From IMG/VR virus record IMGVR_UViG_3300030104_002699, positions 1-40,588 of that record: a stretch of DNA of 40,588 bases; one strand, 5' to 3'. Positions 7,752-14,877 of the stretch are shown one piece after another. Every line of letters starts with the position of its first letter. Position 1 is the first letter of the stretch. The notes beneath the pieces were generated by a model, which was given only the letters and a program-made list of their open reading frames with translations, was not told the origin of the DNA and did not search any database. The translations under genes were made by a program, and so were the position numbers. The stretch comes from a virus.

Positions 7752-8508
7752 GCCAGAAATTCCTGAGATTGGTATTGGAGCGGTAAACGTGCCAGTTATT
7801 CCGGCTTGGCGGAGTATGCCGCCTCAAAGCATTCCAGTGGAACCGCCAGTCACTTTGCAGCTTGGCTTTCCGGTTATCCAAGTGCCTGGTTGCGTCGAGT
7901 CTCGTAATACACAGCCAGGCAACCAAAAGGCTTACGACAACGACCCGAAGGGCAATTTTGTGGTTTGCGATGGAACGATGCCTTCATTCAAGCCATTGGA
8001 TTTTTCACCAGCGTTGCAACCGCCTGAAGGTGTAAAACCACCAAAGTTAGATCCTGGAGAGGATAAGCCGAAAGAGACAGCCAAGACTCAATCGGCCGTA
8101 AACCCCCTGCCAGCTGCTGAATCTGGCATTCCTATATTACCGGAAGAATTGCCTTGTCCACCCCCTGATGCAATACCTGTAGGAGCAAAAAATAAATTAC
8201 AAACCGCTGTGATAACTGGCTATGAAATGGTTGACGGCAAATGCGAGCCACAATTAGAACTGCTACCCGTTCCAACAATTATTGGTAACTATTTACCTGG
8301 AGCGCCTGTTGTCATGACAACTGCGACGATTGCAGCAGTAGCAACAACCAGTGCCATCGTTGCAAAACCTTTAGGCGACTTTGTGCTCAAGGCAGTTAAA
8401 CCAATCGTAAAAAAGACGATCAAAAAAATCAAGGAAAAGCTAGGTAAGAAGGTGGTTATTGAGTCTGCTTTTGAGCGTCGGAAGGGTCAACGCGCTTTGC
8501 GGAAGTAG
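7750..8508 (+). CDS. Proline-rich membrane protein of the MPEIP type, 252 aa
   Basis: I chose the ATG at 7750 (MPEIPEIGIGAVNVPVIPAW) over the longer in-frame start because this N-terminus resembles proline-rich cyanophage proteins I recall. Residues 1-160 are rich in proline. A hydrophobic segment near residues 195-220 (VVMTTATIAAVATTSAIVA) is followed by a strongly basic amphipathic tail (KPIVKKTIKKIKEKLGKK). The layout suggests a membrane-associated virion or lysis-related protein. Its 3' end overlaps the convergent minus-strand gene by 53 bases. The function is unknown. Confidence 0.65.
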   Translation: MPEIPEIGIGAVNVPVIPAWRSMPPQSIPVEPPVTLQLGFPVIQVPGCVESRNTQPGNQKAYDNDPKGNFVVCDGTMPSFKPLDFSPALQPPEGVKPPKLDPGEDKPKETAKTQSAVNPLPAAESGIPILPEELPCPPPDAIPVGAKNKLQTAVITGYEMVDGKCEPQLELLPVPTIIGNYLPGAPVVMTTATIAAVATTSAIVAKPLGDFVLKAVKPIVKKTIKKIKEKLGKKVVIESAFERRKGQRALRK

Positions 8509-9163
8509 GAATTGAATGCGTGTGGGGCGGTATGACTCCAGGTGGATTGACCAAAACGACATCAGCACAAACGGAAACATAAGGCGAGTCAGGATGAAAC
8601 ATGACGCCTTCTTTCATAAGCTGTCCGCAATTTTTTAATCTTGCGATCTCGTGATTTAATCTTTTGTCGGCTAGTGCTGCATCTAATAATGCGACTTGTT
8701 TTTCTGCTGCTGCTCTACATGCCCTGACGTGTGAGCGGTCCAGCGGAATTGAAATCGTTGCTGTAATGCCGCCATTAATCGAAAAATTTGTCTTCTGGCC
8801 CGTTCTGACTGGTTTATAGAAAAGGATAGTGCCCGGATTATCGGGCCTGCCATCTGGGATGGCATTACCTTCCGAATCAAACGCGCCAACAATATCGATA
8901 GTGTCATAAACCGGATCTGCATAATATGATTCGTAAGGATCAGCCCAGCCAGTTGTTGTGCTGATAAATGGATTGATGTTTAGTGTTGCACCTTGACAGC
9001 TAATTCCACCGCCATATGTCCAAGACATGTTTCGGCTTGGCACTACTTGGACGGCCTGATTTGTAACACTTCCGCTGCTATTGGCTACTGGTGCGGCTGT
9101 ACTACTTACCTGCGCTTGCACTGGAGCAGAAAGCAGCAAAAGCGTTGCTAGGACTCGCTTCAT
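8456..9163 (-). CDS. Exported protein, 235 aa
   Basis: The protein has a clear Sec signal peptide (MKRVLATLLLLSAPVQA, cut before QVSS). The mature part includes NMSWTYGGGISCQGATLNINPF, five cysteines (CQG, CRAA, CGQ and CAD among them) and a helical stretch (AEKQVALLDAALADKRLNHEIARLKNCGQL) that may form a coiled coil. It resembles cyanophage exported proteins of unknown function. It is the last gene of a four-gene minus-strand unit with 4-base overlaps (ATGA with the gene before). Periplasmic, surface or virion location is inferred only from the signal peptide. Confidence 0.75.
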   Translation of the reverse strand: MKRVLATLLLLSAPVQAQVSSTAAPVANSSGSVTNQAVQVVPSRNMSWTYGGGISCQGATLNINPFISTTTGWADPYESYYADPVYDTIDIVGAFDSEGNAIPDGRPDNPGTILFYKPVRTGQKTNFSINGGITATISIPLDRSHVRACRAAAEKQVALLDAALADKRLNHEIARLKNCGQLMKEGVMFHPDSPYVSVCADVVLVNPPGVIPPHTHSIPTSAKRVDPSDAQKQTQ

Positions 9164-9591
9164 TGCGTAAATGTACTTGTTGTCTCCGTAAGAGATTCAA
9201 TGTCTGTTTCACGGTTAATCAATGTATGGTTAACAAGCCCTGGTCCCATTAAGGTTTCTACAAATTGAAAACTAGCTGCTTGATTTACGATGCGCCATTC
9301 TGGTTTTTCTGCCGGATTTAACCCGCGCCAAACACTAGCAATGCCATTGGCGGTGTTTGTGGTTGTGACTAAAGCCATGGGAGCAAGAGGCCCGTCTGGC
9401 TCTATGTTTGTTCCGCTTGCGCTGTACTCATAACCAGTCCTGTACTCGTAAGAGTTTATAACTTCAGTAACTTTTGTTTTTGTAGTTGTGCTTGAACTGA
9501 GTACCCCTTGCTGAAAGTTAGGAACAACCGGAACCGCCTTTACTGGAGCGGCAAAAAGAATCAGCGAAAAGATAAGCCAATACCAAAGCAT
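9160..9591 (-). CDS. Exported protein, 143 aa
   Basis: It has a Sec-type signal sequence (MLWYWLIFSLILFAAPVKA, cut before VPVV). The mature domain is beta-rich with tyrosines (EVINSYEYRTGYEYSASGTN) and ends in a serine/threonine-rich tail. There are no cysteines in the mature part and no catalytic motif that I recognise. It overlaps its neighbours on both sides (TAATG upstream, ATGA downstream), so it belongs to one operon with the other exported proteins. Confidence 0.72.
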   Translation of the reverse strand: MLWYWLIFSLILFAAPVKAVPVVPNFQQGVLSSSTTTKTKVTEVINSYEYRTGYEYSASGTNIEPDGPLAPMALVTTTNTANGIASVWRGLNPAEKPEWRIVNQAASFQFVETLMGPGLVNHTLINRETDIESLTETTSTFTQ

Positions 9592-10085
9592 TATTTAATC
9601 GTCAATTCCTGGATAAGTTGTGAAATAGCTTGAGTACCTGCTCCGCCTGCTGTTATCGACATTGCACCATCGGTCGCTAGGGTGCCAGCCAAAGTGGCTG
9701 CATGCCCTCCAGAAGTTGTCGTCGTATTTCCGAAAACAGGCAGTGCAGGAACTACTCCTGACGTGACTGTTGTTGAGAGGACTGCCGGGACATCATCCCC
9801 TTCTGTATAACTTTCGCTGTAACTAAAAGCATCACCAGCAGTGGTAATGCTGTAAGCGCCAGGAGTGTACCCGAGAGCAGTCCCGGAACTAAAAGCGGTA
9901 AACTTTGATGCAGTGTCCAAAGTAACGTTATTGCCAGATATAGCCAGCGAACTCGGTTGTCTGATTGCGACTGATCCCGCTCCATCAACTGACAAAGAAA
10001 CTGAAGATTGAATTTTATGGGTGATGTCTGCTTGCGCTGGAACGGCAAACAGTGTGATGCCTAATACCAGAGCTAAGCGTTTCAT
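9591..10085 (-). CDS. Exported protein, 164 aa
   Basis: A textbook signal peptide (MKRLALVLGITLFAVPAQA, cut before DITH) is followed by a glycine/serine/threonine-rich beta-strand domain (SVSLSVDGAGSVAIRQPSSLAISG, ending QAISQLIQELTIK). Composition suggests an extracellular or outer-membrane-associated beta protein. It is coupled to both neighbours by overlapping start/stop codons. No family is recognised with confidence. Confidence 0.72.
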   Translation of the reverse strand: MKRLALVLGITLFAVPAQADITHKIQSSVSLSVDGAGSVAIRQPSSLAISGNNVTLDTASKFTAFSSGTALGYTPGAYSITTAGDAFSYSESYTEGDDVPAVLSTTVTSGVVPALPVFGNTTTTSGGHAATLAGTLATDGAMSITAGGAGTQAISQLIQELTIK

Positions 10086-10345
10086 TTTGGCTTTGCCGTA
10101 GGTGTTTGTTCCTTAATTGTAGGCTCCTCCTTTTTCTTCCTGTTGTTGCCGACAGACAATCCAAAGGAAGCTGCTGTGCCGCTCAAGATACTGGCTGGAT
10201 AAGTTGGGTCTAGAGACTGCTTGAAAACGCCAAGGTAGTTGGCGGTCAGAATTGCCATTGCCCAGCCAAGCAACACAACCTTGATAACGTCGCCTAGACG
10301 GGAGTTGGATTCCTCCTGTTCTTGCTTTTCAGTGGTTTCTGCCAT
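10082..10345 (-). CDS. Small membrane protein, 87 aa, possible holin-like or spanin-like partner
   Basis: A charged N-terminus (MAETTEKQEQEESNSRLGD) precedes a hydrophobic segment (VIKVVLLGWAMAILTANYLG) and a second weakly hydrophobic stretch (SILSGTAASFGLSVG), then a basic tail (NNRKKKEEPTIK). Size and topology fit a holin, but no family is certain. It is the first gene of the minus-strand exported-protein unit and starts only 23 bp from the divergent start at 10369. Confidence 0.65.
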   Translation of the reverse strand: MAETTEKQEQEESNSRLGDVIKVVLLGWAMAILTANYLGVFKQSLDPTYPASILSGTAASFGLSVGNNRKKKEEPTIKEQTPTAKPK

Positions 10346-10368
10346 GATGAAGTAACGCTAGAGGTCGA

Positions 10369-10623
10369 ATGGTGGTTGAAATTTGGGCTGCTGTAGCTGG
10401 AGCAAGCGTTGGCGTTGCTTCTGCTGGTCTAACGGGAATCAGCCGTCAAAACCAGCAAGGGAGAGATTCCTTGGTGCGTTTAACTACGGCTGTCGATAAT
10501 TTAGCGAGCAGGATGGACATCCTTCACGCAGACATCAGGACAAGAGACCAAGAAATTTTTGCCCGGCTTTCAATGCTGGAACAATCAGTCGCACGGCTTG
10601 AAGGTCACAGCAATCGCAACTAA
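10369..10623 (+). CDS. Small protein with N-terminal membrane segment and coiled coil; holin candidate
   Basis: The ATG has AGAGG four bases upstream. Residues 3-24 are hydrophobic (VEIWAAVAGASVGVASAGLTG), followed by a charged helix with heptad spacing (LTTAVDNLASRMDILHADIR, then SMLEQSVARLEGH). Single-helix holins and membrane-anchored coiled-coil proteins both look like this. It lies just before a C39-like peptidase, which supports a lysis role by context. Confidence 0.65.
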   Translation: MVVEIWAAVAGASVGVASAGLTGISRQNQQGRDSLVRLTTAVDNLASRMDILHADIRTRDQEIFARLSMLEQSVARLEGHSNRN

Positions 10624-10657
10624 CGTTGTGACCACACGAAAGTTGTTTGGAGCAGCG

Positions 10658-11359
10658 ATGGGTCTTAGTTTGCTTCCATTCTTTCATTGGTTTCGTGGTA
10701 CGCCCCACCAGCTGGCTGCGATTAAGGAGCTTGAGGAGCGAATGCCTGAAGACCTTTTGGCGGAAGAAGACAACGCATGGTTCGATGCGTGGAAAGCAAG
10801 CGGAATTGACCAAGAAGTCTATATGCCTTACTTCAGTCAACTTGACAACAAAGTTGGAATACCTGCCCGACAATGTTTTACAAGCGCGTCGGCCATGGTT
10901 GCAGCTTTTTATAAAAAAGTTAAAACGGACGATGAATACAATGCTATTCGCATTAAGTATGGCGATACGACTTCAGTCAAAGCGCAAATACAGGCGCTAG
11001 AAAGCTTAGGCTTAAATGCAAGGTTTATAAAAAATGCAGATCGGGATATTATTGAAATAGAAATAGAATCGGGAAGACCTGTCATCGTGGGATGGCTAGA
11101 TAAAGGCCCAATCCATTCGCCAACATGTAATTCAGTTAGTTGCGGACATTATTCAGTTATATCTGGTTATAGCGGAAAAAATAGTGCAGATCCTGAGTGG
11201 ATAATGCAAGACCCGCGTGGTTTACCTGACATGCAAAATGGTGGCCATACAAATCCTTATATGGGACGTAATGTTCGAGTACGTCAGGCTGAGTTTGACG
11301 CTAGATGGCAGCCAGAAGGCAGCAACACCGGTTGGGCCATCTTGGTTGATGATCTATGA
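10658..11359 (+). CDS. C39-like cysteine peptidase; candidate endolysin
   Basis: I chose the ATG at 10658 (GGAG five bases upstream); a GTG at 10628 is the alternative and would lengthen the hydrophobic N-terminus. The protein has the C39/papain-like pattern: Cys73 in ARQCFTSASAMVAAFY, His164 in CGHYSVISGY, and Asp185 in MQDPRG. Family knowledge: such enzymes cut peptides, often peptidoglycan cross-links or leader peptides. N-terminal hydrophobic residues (GLSLLPFFHWF) may act as a signal anchor. No other endolysin is visible in the genome, and the gene follows a holin-like gene, so lysis is the best inference. Confidence 0.78.
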   Translation: MGLSLLPFFHWFRGTPHQLAAIKELEERMPEDLLAEEDNAWFDAWKASGIDQEVYMPYFSQLDNKVGIPARQCFTSASAMVAAFYKKVKTDDEYNAIRIKYGDTTSVKAQIQALESLGLNARFIKNADRDIIEIEIESGRPVIVGWLDKGPIHSPTCNSVSCGHYSVISGYSGKNSADPEWIMQDPRGLPDMQNGGHTNPYMGRNVRVRQAEFDARWQPEGSNTGWAILVDDL

Positions 11360-11568
11360 GCTGGTACGCAATTTGGAGTTACCTGACTGCGTTCTGGACA
11401 ATAGTCGTTGTTGGCTGTATGGACCCGTACAACTTTAAATACTGTGTGCAGGTGGATCAGTGGCTGTTTCCTGTTGTCGGTGACATCATGCGTGCAAGGG
11501 AGCCATACGCTTCTGAGCGCCTTTACCTGAAGTCACTGGAGCGTTCCAATGGACTGGATGATCGTTGA
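11356..11568 (+). CDS. Small membrane-anchored protein, 70 aa
   Basis: It starts at an ATG overlapping the peptidase stop (ATGA). An N-terminal hydrophobic segment (WYAIWSYLTAFWTIVVVGCM) with a cysteine at its end could be a signal anchor. The remainder is soluble and ends RSNGLDDR. Overlap with the peptidase gene suggests a linked job in lysis, for example as a holin or regulator. Confidence 0.65.
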   Translation: MSWYAIWSYLTAFWTIVVVGCMDPYNFKYCVQVDQWLFPVVGDIMRAREPYASERLYLKSLERSNGLDDR

Positions 11569-11755
11569 ACCAAGCTTGGAAGCAAGGTTGAGGCTTGAGT
11601 GCAGTTGCCGTGGAATTAAGGAAGGAACTGATTTAGCTCAGCTTCAAAACTTGTGCATAGCGCTTATGCAGCAGAATTTTTACCAAGGCCTGATGCTGCG
11701 TCAAGCCGTTAACCACATTGCATCAAAAGAACCCAGCTTGATGGCTGGTGGTTAA
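11549..11755 (+). CDS. Small helical protein, 68 aa; tentative NblA-like
   Basis: The ATG has GGAG seven bases upstream, inside the previous gene. The protein is mostly helical: EPSLEARLRLEC, then a polar linker (REIKEG-like), then LAQLQNLCIALMQQNFYQGLMLRQAV. The pattern of an LE-x-x-L-x-L helix, a short loop and an LL-rich helix ending in basic residues recalls NblA, the phycobilisome degradation adaptor. The match is loose and could be chance for a two-helix protein. If true, it would help dismantle the host light-harvesting antenna. Other options are an unknown small phage regulator. Confidence 0.7.
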   Translation: MDWMIVEPSLEARLRLECSCRGIKEGTDLAQLQNLCIALMQQNFYQGLMLRQAVNHIASKEPSLMAGG

Positions 11756-11793
11756 AATTTGGAAGTATTCCTTGATGAGGGGTGCGACAGAGT

Positions 11794-11813
11794 CTCCTGC
11801 AGCGGATCAGGAG
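11794..11813. other. Inverted repeat at a convergent gene junction
   Basis: CTCCTG (11794-11799) pairs with CAGGAG (11808-11813) across an 8-base loop, between the end of the plus-strand gene at 11755 and the end of the minus-strand gene at 11807. There is no T-run on either side, so it is not a convincing intrinsic terminator. Confidence 0.35.
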
Positions 11814-11977
11814 TGAGGGGCGTCAGGCGCGTGAGCCGGTTCTAGTCCGCAATTTTTTGTGCGAAGGCAATAGCTGAAAAACCATTGAGCATGCCATTCA
11901 TCAACAAAATAACGACGCATCCCTGCGTGGGAAACCAGCCACTGGCCATCTATGTGTTCAATGGTTGGTTCGTTCAT
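11807..11977 (-). CDS. Small hypothetical protein, 56 aa
   Basis: I chose the ATG giving MNEPTIEHIDGQWLVSHAG instead of the longer frame start at 12058. The first 40 residues are tryptophan- and aromatic-rich (QWLVSHAGMRRYFVDEWHAQWFFSYC) and look like a conserved small domain. There is no recognised family. It is the last gene of the long minus-strand early cluster. Confidence 0.6.
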   Translation of the reverse strand: MNEPTIEHIDGQWLVSHAGMRRYFVDEWHAQWFFSYCLRTKNCGLEPAHAPDAPHS

Positions 11978-12061
11978 TTGTTGAGGGCTTACACGAAGCG
12001 CAACACAGGTCAGCCAACCCTTGCAGCCGTTTCCGGTACTGCACGCATGATGCCTCAAAAA

Positions 12062-12379
12062 TCAAAATTCGTCGTCAGCCTCTTGTTTTTTGACTGGCAA
12101 AGTAAAATCAGACACGTTTAGCTGGAGGCTGTAACCCTTGCCTCCATCCTTGCGGTCATATTCTTTCAGCTTGCCCTGGCCACAGACTGTAATTTTGTCG
12201 CCTTTGTGCATGTACTGCATGACAGTGTCAGCCCGTTTGCCCCAAACTTGGCAGTTGATCCAAGTAGTTTCATCCTTACCAGTGCGTGTAGCGATGCTGA
12301 AATTGGCAACTTGTGAACTGTTTGTTTCCTTGAGTTCAGGGTCTTTGCCGATGTTGCCATGTGCGGTGATGTTGAGCAT
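12062..12379 (-). CDS. ssb: Single-stranded DNA-binding protein
   Basis: The 105-aa protein matches the OB-fold SSB pattern: LNITAHGNIGKDPEL at the N-terminus, VANFSIATRTGK, then TTWINCQVWGKRAD and YMHKGDKITVCGQGKL. The C-terminus is short and acidic (EADDEF), like the partner-binding tip of bacterial SSB. It is shorter than E. coli SSB because the linker is missing. It coats ssDNA during replication and recombination and lies with an annealing protein and a resolvase. The ATG overlaps the end of the upstream RHH gene. Confidence 0.9.
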   Translation of the reverse strand: MLNITAHGNIGKDPELKETNSSQVANFSIATRTGKDETTWINCQVWGKRADTVMQYMHKGDKITVCGQGKLKEYDRKDGGKGYSLQLNVSDFTLPVKKQEADDEF

Positions 12380-12540
12380 TACTGAAAAAATTTGTTGAGA
12401 ATAGTTTTAAGGGCTTGGTTTTGGTTGCAGTTGCGCGACGCCATAAAATCGCGCAACTTGTCGGCTAAATCGTCATCTAGCCGCACCTGAAAAAAGTTTT
12501 TGCGACGTTTGAGATCAGCGTCTGCTTGTGTCTGCGGCAT
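12379..12540 (-). CDS. Ribbon-helix-helix-like DNA-binding protein, 53 aa
   Basis: A basic N-terminal arm (ADLKRRK) leads into a beta strand (NFFQVRLDD) and two helices (DLADKLRDFMASRN, then QNQALKTILNKFF), the layout of Arc/CopG-type repressors that bind short palindromes as dimers. An upstream in-frame ATG at 12561 would add seven residues and overlap the previous gene; neither start has a clear Shine-Dalgarno. It is a candidate binder of the repeated TGGCATGCCA operator, but that is inference. Confidence 0.65.
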   Translation of the reverse strand: MPQTQADADLKRRKNFFQVRLDDDLADKLRDFMASRNCNQNQALKTILNKFFQ

Positions 12541-12544
12541 GGCA

Positions 12545-13183
12545 TTAGGCAGTGATTTCATTCATGGCATTATGCAGAAATGTGCGATGGGTGTAGGTTT
12601 GGATCTTATCTTTTACAGGTCCATCGGGATAGTTGAACTGCTTGCGGAACTTGGCGATCAGTTCTTTTTTGTGTTCTGGTATTAATTCCTTAATAACGCC
12701 ATGCAGCAGGTTTTTGTCTGCGTCATTCATTGGGTCATCAGGATTGGGTTCTGATGCTGGTGTTGCAGCCGCAGGCTTTGCTGACTCAGTTTTGCGAGCA
12801 GGACGGTTAACCTTTTTTTCTTCCTGTGGTTCTGCTTCAGCATCAGTATCCATATCAGCAACAATGCCTAGGATTGAGCAGATTGCGTAACGGCGTTGAT
12901 ACGTAACAGCCTTTCCCCATTCCTGCGTCTGGTTGCGGCCATCGCAGATCATCAACTGGCAAGAACTGCTGATAGTTTCACCACTGGTATGGTGCAGGGT
13001 CGTGATCAATGATTGGCCATCAAAAGTTTGCGTGATTGCAAGGTCATTGGCGTGCATTGGTGGCGTGACAGTAGACAGCACATTGGCAAGGTCTGCAAAT
13101 TTGCCGTAGTTAGCCCGTGCATTTTTGTCGATTTTATCGACAGCTTGATGGAAACCGATTAAGGCTTTTGTAAGTTCAGACAT
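12545..13183 (-). CDS. erf: ERF-family single-strand annealing recombinase
   Basis: I chose the start at 13183 (MSELTKALIGFHQAVDKIDKNA), which overlaps the RusA stop by 8 bases, over the longer frame start. Residues 1-120 fit the ERF core: ANYGKFADLANVLSTVTPPM, LITTLHHTSGETISS, then GKAVTYQRRYAICSILGI, the usual YxRRY-type segment before the acidic end. A charged, alanine-rich linker follows, then a C-terminal helical domain (about 160-212). It promotes annealing of complementary ssDNA with SSB, and sits with SSB, RusA and a PD-(D/E)XK nuclease as a recombination module. Confidence 0.88.
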   Translation of the reverse strand: MSELTKALIGFHQAVDKIDKNARANYGKFADLANVLSTVTPPMHANDLAITQTFDGQSLITTLHHTSGETISSSCQLMICDGRNQTQEWGKAVTYQRRYAICSILGIVADMDTDAEAEPQEEKKVNRPARKTESAKPAAATPASEPNPDDPMNDADKNLLHGVIKELIPEHKKELIAKFRKQFNYPDGPVKDKIQTYTHRTFLHNAMNEITA

Positions 13184-13622
13184 CAATAGTGGTGATGGTG
13201 ATGTGGACCCCTTGTGGTTCATTGCCGACTGCATATCGACGTTCAGCTTGAAGGCTGAAAACTTGGGAGTCATCGTCGTATGCAATGCCTGTTAGCGCGT
13301 CAAAAACGGCTCTACAAAGCTTGTCAAGGTCTCCAATGCGTGTAACGCAATGCTGTGGAGCATTTCCTTTAAGGTTGCCATTGGCGCGAAAGTGAGATTT
13401 GGGCCTAGCAAAAACAAAGGTCAACGCTAGCGACACTGGTAGTTTGGCATGCCATTGCGCAGGTTGCAACTTGTGGGCAGAAATTGAAATCACTGCTCTC
13501 CACGGGTTTACGGCGGCTGAGCTTTCCCCAAGGATTGCTCTTCCTTTGACGTAGCGGTGGACTTTTTTGCTGCCTTGTGGGGCTGGTTTTCCGGCGGCGA
13601 AGAAGCTGTAACTATTGGGCAC
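13176..13622 (-). CDS. rusA: RusA-type Holliday junction resolvase
   Basis: The 148-aa protein starts with the typical FFAAGKPAPQGSKK strand-loop and carries the acidic metal-binding residues of RusA: Asp98 and Asp100 in GDLDKLCRAVFDALTG, then Asp116-118 in AYDDDSQV. It would cut four-way DNA junctions during phage recombination or before packaging. Its 5' 115 bases overlap the preceding gene in another frame, and its 3' end overlaps the ERF start by 8 bases. Confidence 0.92.
   Translation of the reverse strand: MPNSYSFFAAGKPAPQGSKKVHRYVKGRAILGESSAAVNPWRAVISISAHKLQPAQWHAKLPVSLALTFVFARPKSHFRANGNLKGNAPQHCVTRIGDLDKLCRAVFDALTGIAYDDDSQVFSLQAERRYAVGNEPQGVHITITTIDV
13445..13454. promoter_or_regulatory. 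TGGCATGCCA palindrome inside rusA, possible internal minus-strand promoter
   Basis: The same 10-bp palindrome found at four promoters occurs here within the resolvase gene. On the minus strand it is flanked by TTGCAA at 13464-13469 and, 17 bases on, CAAACT. The -10 is poor, so this may be only an operator or a chance match inside coding sequence. It lies about 260 bases before the ERF start. Confidence 0.35.
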
Positions 13623-13759
13623 TGCTGCTTGTATGCGTGGTAAAACGCTTGTTCTAATGCAGTCAGTTTGGGATGTTTTTCATTTAATGCAGCCTTGGCC
13701 CTAGCTTTGGCTGCAGCAATGAAATCGTCTGTCAAAACGTTGCGAGACAGGCGAGCCAT
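13508..13759 (-). CDS. Small hypothetical protein overlapping rusA, 83 aa
   Basis: The N-terminal half is a regular helix-rich domain (MARLSRNVLTDDFIAAAKARAKAALNEKHPKLTALEQAFYHAY). The C-terminal third is low-complexity P/K/S/T and coincides with the 115-base overlap with rusA, so that part may be free to drift. The start directly abuts the previous gene. No family is recognised. Confidence 0.6.
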   Translation of the reverse strand: MARLSRNVLTDDFIAAAKARAKAALNEKHPKLTALEQAFYHAYKQQCPIVTASSPPENQPHKAAKKSTATSKEEQSLGKAQPP

Positions 13760-13963
13760 TTACTTCAACTTTTTGCATGCACGTTTCCAGCCTTGCTCGC
13801 AGTGATAAGCCTGCTGCTGGTCAAGCGTTGAAGTGATGGAATACCAGGCCGCTGCTCCAAACAACAGACAGGCGACAACAGTCACAATTGTGTTGACTTT
13901 TGTGCTTGCGCGTTCAGGGTCATAAAACCCAGAACTCAGCTTGTGATGCTCGTAGTTTTTCAT
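13760..13963 (-). CDS. Small single-span membrane protein, 67 aa
   Basis: A polar N-terminus (MKNYEHHKLSSGFYDPERAS) precedes a transmembrane helix (VNTIVTVVACLLFGAAAWYSI) and a basic C-terminal tail with two cysteines (HCEQGWKRACKKLK). It sits in the early cluster with no spacing to the next gene. It could act on the host envelope or superinfection, but the sequence gives no function. Confidence 0.65.
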   Translation of the reverse strand: MKNYEHHKLSSGFYDPERASTKVNTIVTVVACLLFGAAAWYSITSTLDQQQAYHCEQGWKRACKKLK

Positions 13964-13966
13964 TGA

Positions 13967-14452
13967 TTAGCGGCGAGTTTTTGGTGGACGGCCCCGGCGG
14001 GGCTTGGAAACTTGTATTTGCTGGGCTTTGTACTTTTCTTTTGCCTTTTCTCTTGCTTGCCGCAAAAGCTCACAGGCTTGGTGGTTTTCCTCCAGTTCTT
14101 TGTACTTAGCCTGAGCTTCAACTACTTGTACACACCGAGCTACAATTGATTCCTGAATCATTTCTTGCGCTTGGTGGTGACGCCAAAACCACGTTTCAGA
14201 GTCTTGGTTGGTGTACTCCTTAAGCAGTTTTTCATGTTCTTCCGTGACATCTTCTTGTCTAAACTGGGCATCTATAGTGGCGTCAAATGCAGCCATCAAT
14301 GAAGCGACTTTGCGGGCTTCCATGATGACTTTGCGGTCTGCTTCGCGGATGCTTTCAAACCGTTTGCGATGTGCAGCAAGTGCCTCAACGACCTCAGGTT
14401 GCGTTTCTACAAAACGGTTTTGAGCGATGTAATCAGTTGGTTGCGTTGTCAT
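13967..14452 (-). CDS. Coiled-coil protein with AT-hook-like tail, 161 aa
   Basis: I chose the start MTTQPTDYIAQNRF at 14452, which overlaps the upstream stop by 20 bases. Most of the protein is charged helix with heptad character (HRKRFESIREADRKVIMEARKVASL; AQAKYKELEENHQACELL). It ends KPRRGRPPKTRR, an AT-hook-like motif for minor-groove DNA binding. I infer a DNA-associated protein. No enzymatic motif is visible. Confidence 0.65.
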   Translation of the reverse strand: MTTQPTDYIAQNRFVETQPEVVEALAAHRKRFESIREADRKVIMEARKVASLMAAFDATIDAQFRQEDVTEEHEKLLKEYTNQDSETWFWRHHQAQEMIQESIVARCVQVVEAQAKYKELEENHQACELLRQAREKAKEKYKAQQIQVSKPRRGRPPKTRR

Positions 14453-14681
14453 GGTAATTGCGGAAGTGTTCTTTAAAAGCATCTGGCCTGGAGCTGTACG
14501 CCTGCAAGGCTTTTCCCAGCAGGTCAGCTTCTAAAAACCCCAAGGAATGGCGAAAAGGTTCTGGGCCATTGCCTTCGCCTATGAGTGCAAGGAACTTGCC
14601 CCAAGTGCTTTCAACTTCATTGTCTTGCCAGTCAGCGAGGCGATCCATGTGATACAAAGCCTCTTGGTAGTTCATTAACAT
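14433..14681 (-). CDS. Small hypothetical protein, 82 aa
   Basis: The protein is acidic and helical (YQEALYHMDRLADWQDNEVESTWGKF, HSLGFLEADLLGKALQAY). A second ATG two codons in (MNYQEAL) is an equal start candidate. No domain is recognised. It overlaps the AT-hook protein gene by 20 bases, so the two are likely co-translated. Confidence 0.6.
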   Translation of the reverse strand: MLMNYQEALYHMDRLADWQDNEVESTWGKFLALIGEGNGPEPFRHSLGFLEADLLGKALQAYSSRPDAFKEHFRNYHDNATN

Positions 14682-14685
14682 AGTT

Positions 14686-14877
14686 TCAATAAATTGGTTG
14701 ATGGCGTTGGTGAAACAGGTCAGTAAGTTTCAAATCTAAAAGTGCGATTTGGTTGGCCCGACTGCCTGGCTCTGGTATCAGGTCTGTGTCAGGCAGTTGG
14801 TTGCGAGCTTGTCTTGCCAACTCGTAAAGAAGGTCAAGCTCAGATCCATTGAAAACAACTGTGTAGTCAGGTTTCAT
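14686..14877 (-). CDS. Small hypothetical protein, 63 aa
   Basis: A compact helical protein (NGSELDLLYELARQARNQLP, ANQIALLDLKLTDLFHQRH) whose ATG overlaps the stop of the upstream gene (ATGA). No known family. Its place among short, tightly packed early genes suggests a host-takeover accessory role, by context only. Confidence 0.6.
   Translation of the reverse strand: MKPDYTVVFNGSELDLLYELARQARNQLPDTDLIPEPGSRANQIALLDLKLTDLFHQRHQPIY

Noticed and set aside
12138-12398. Plus-strand open frame over ssb.
   Set aside because: Antisense shadow of a clear SSB gene.
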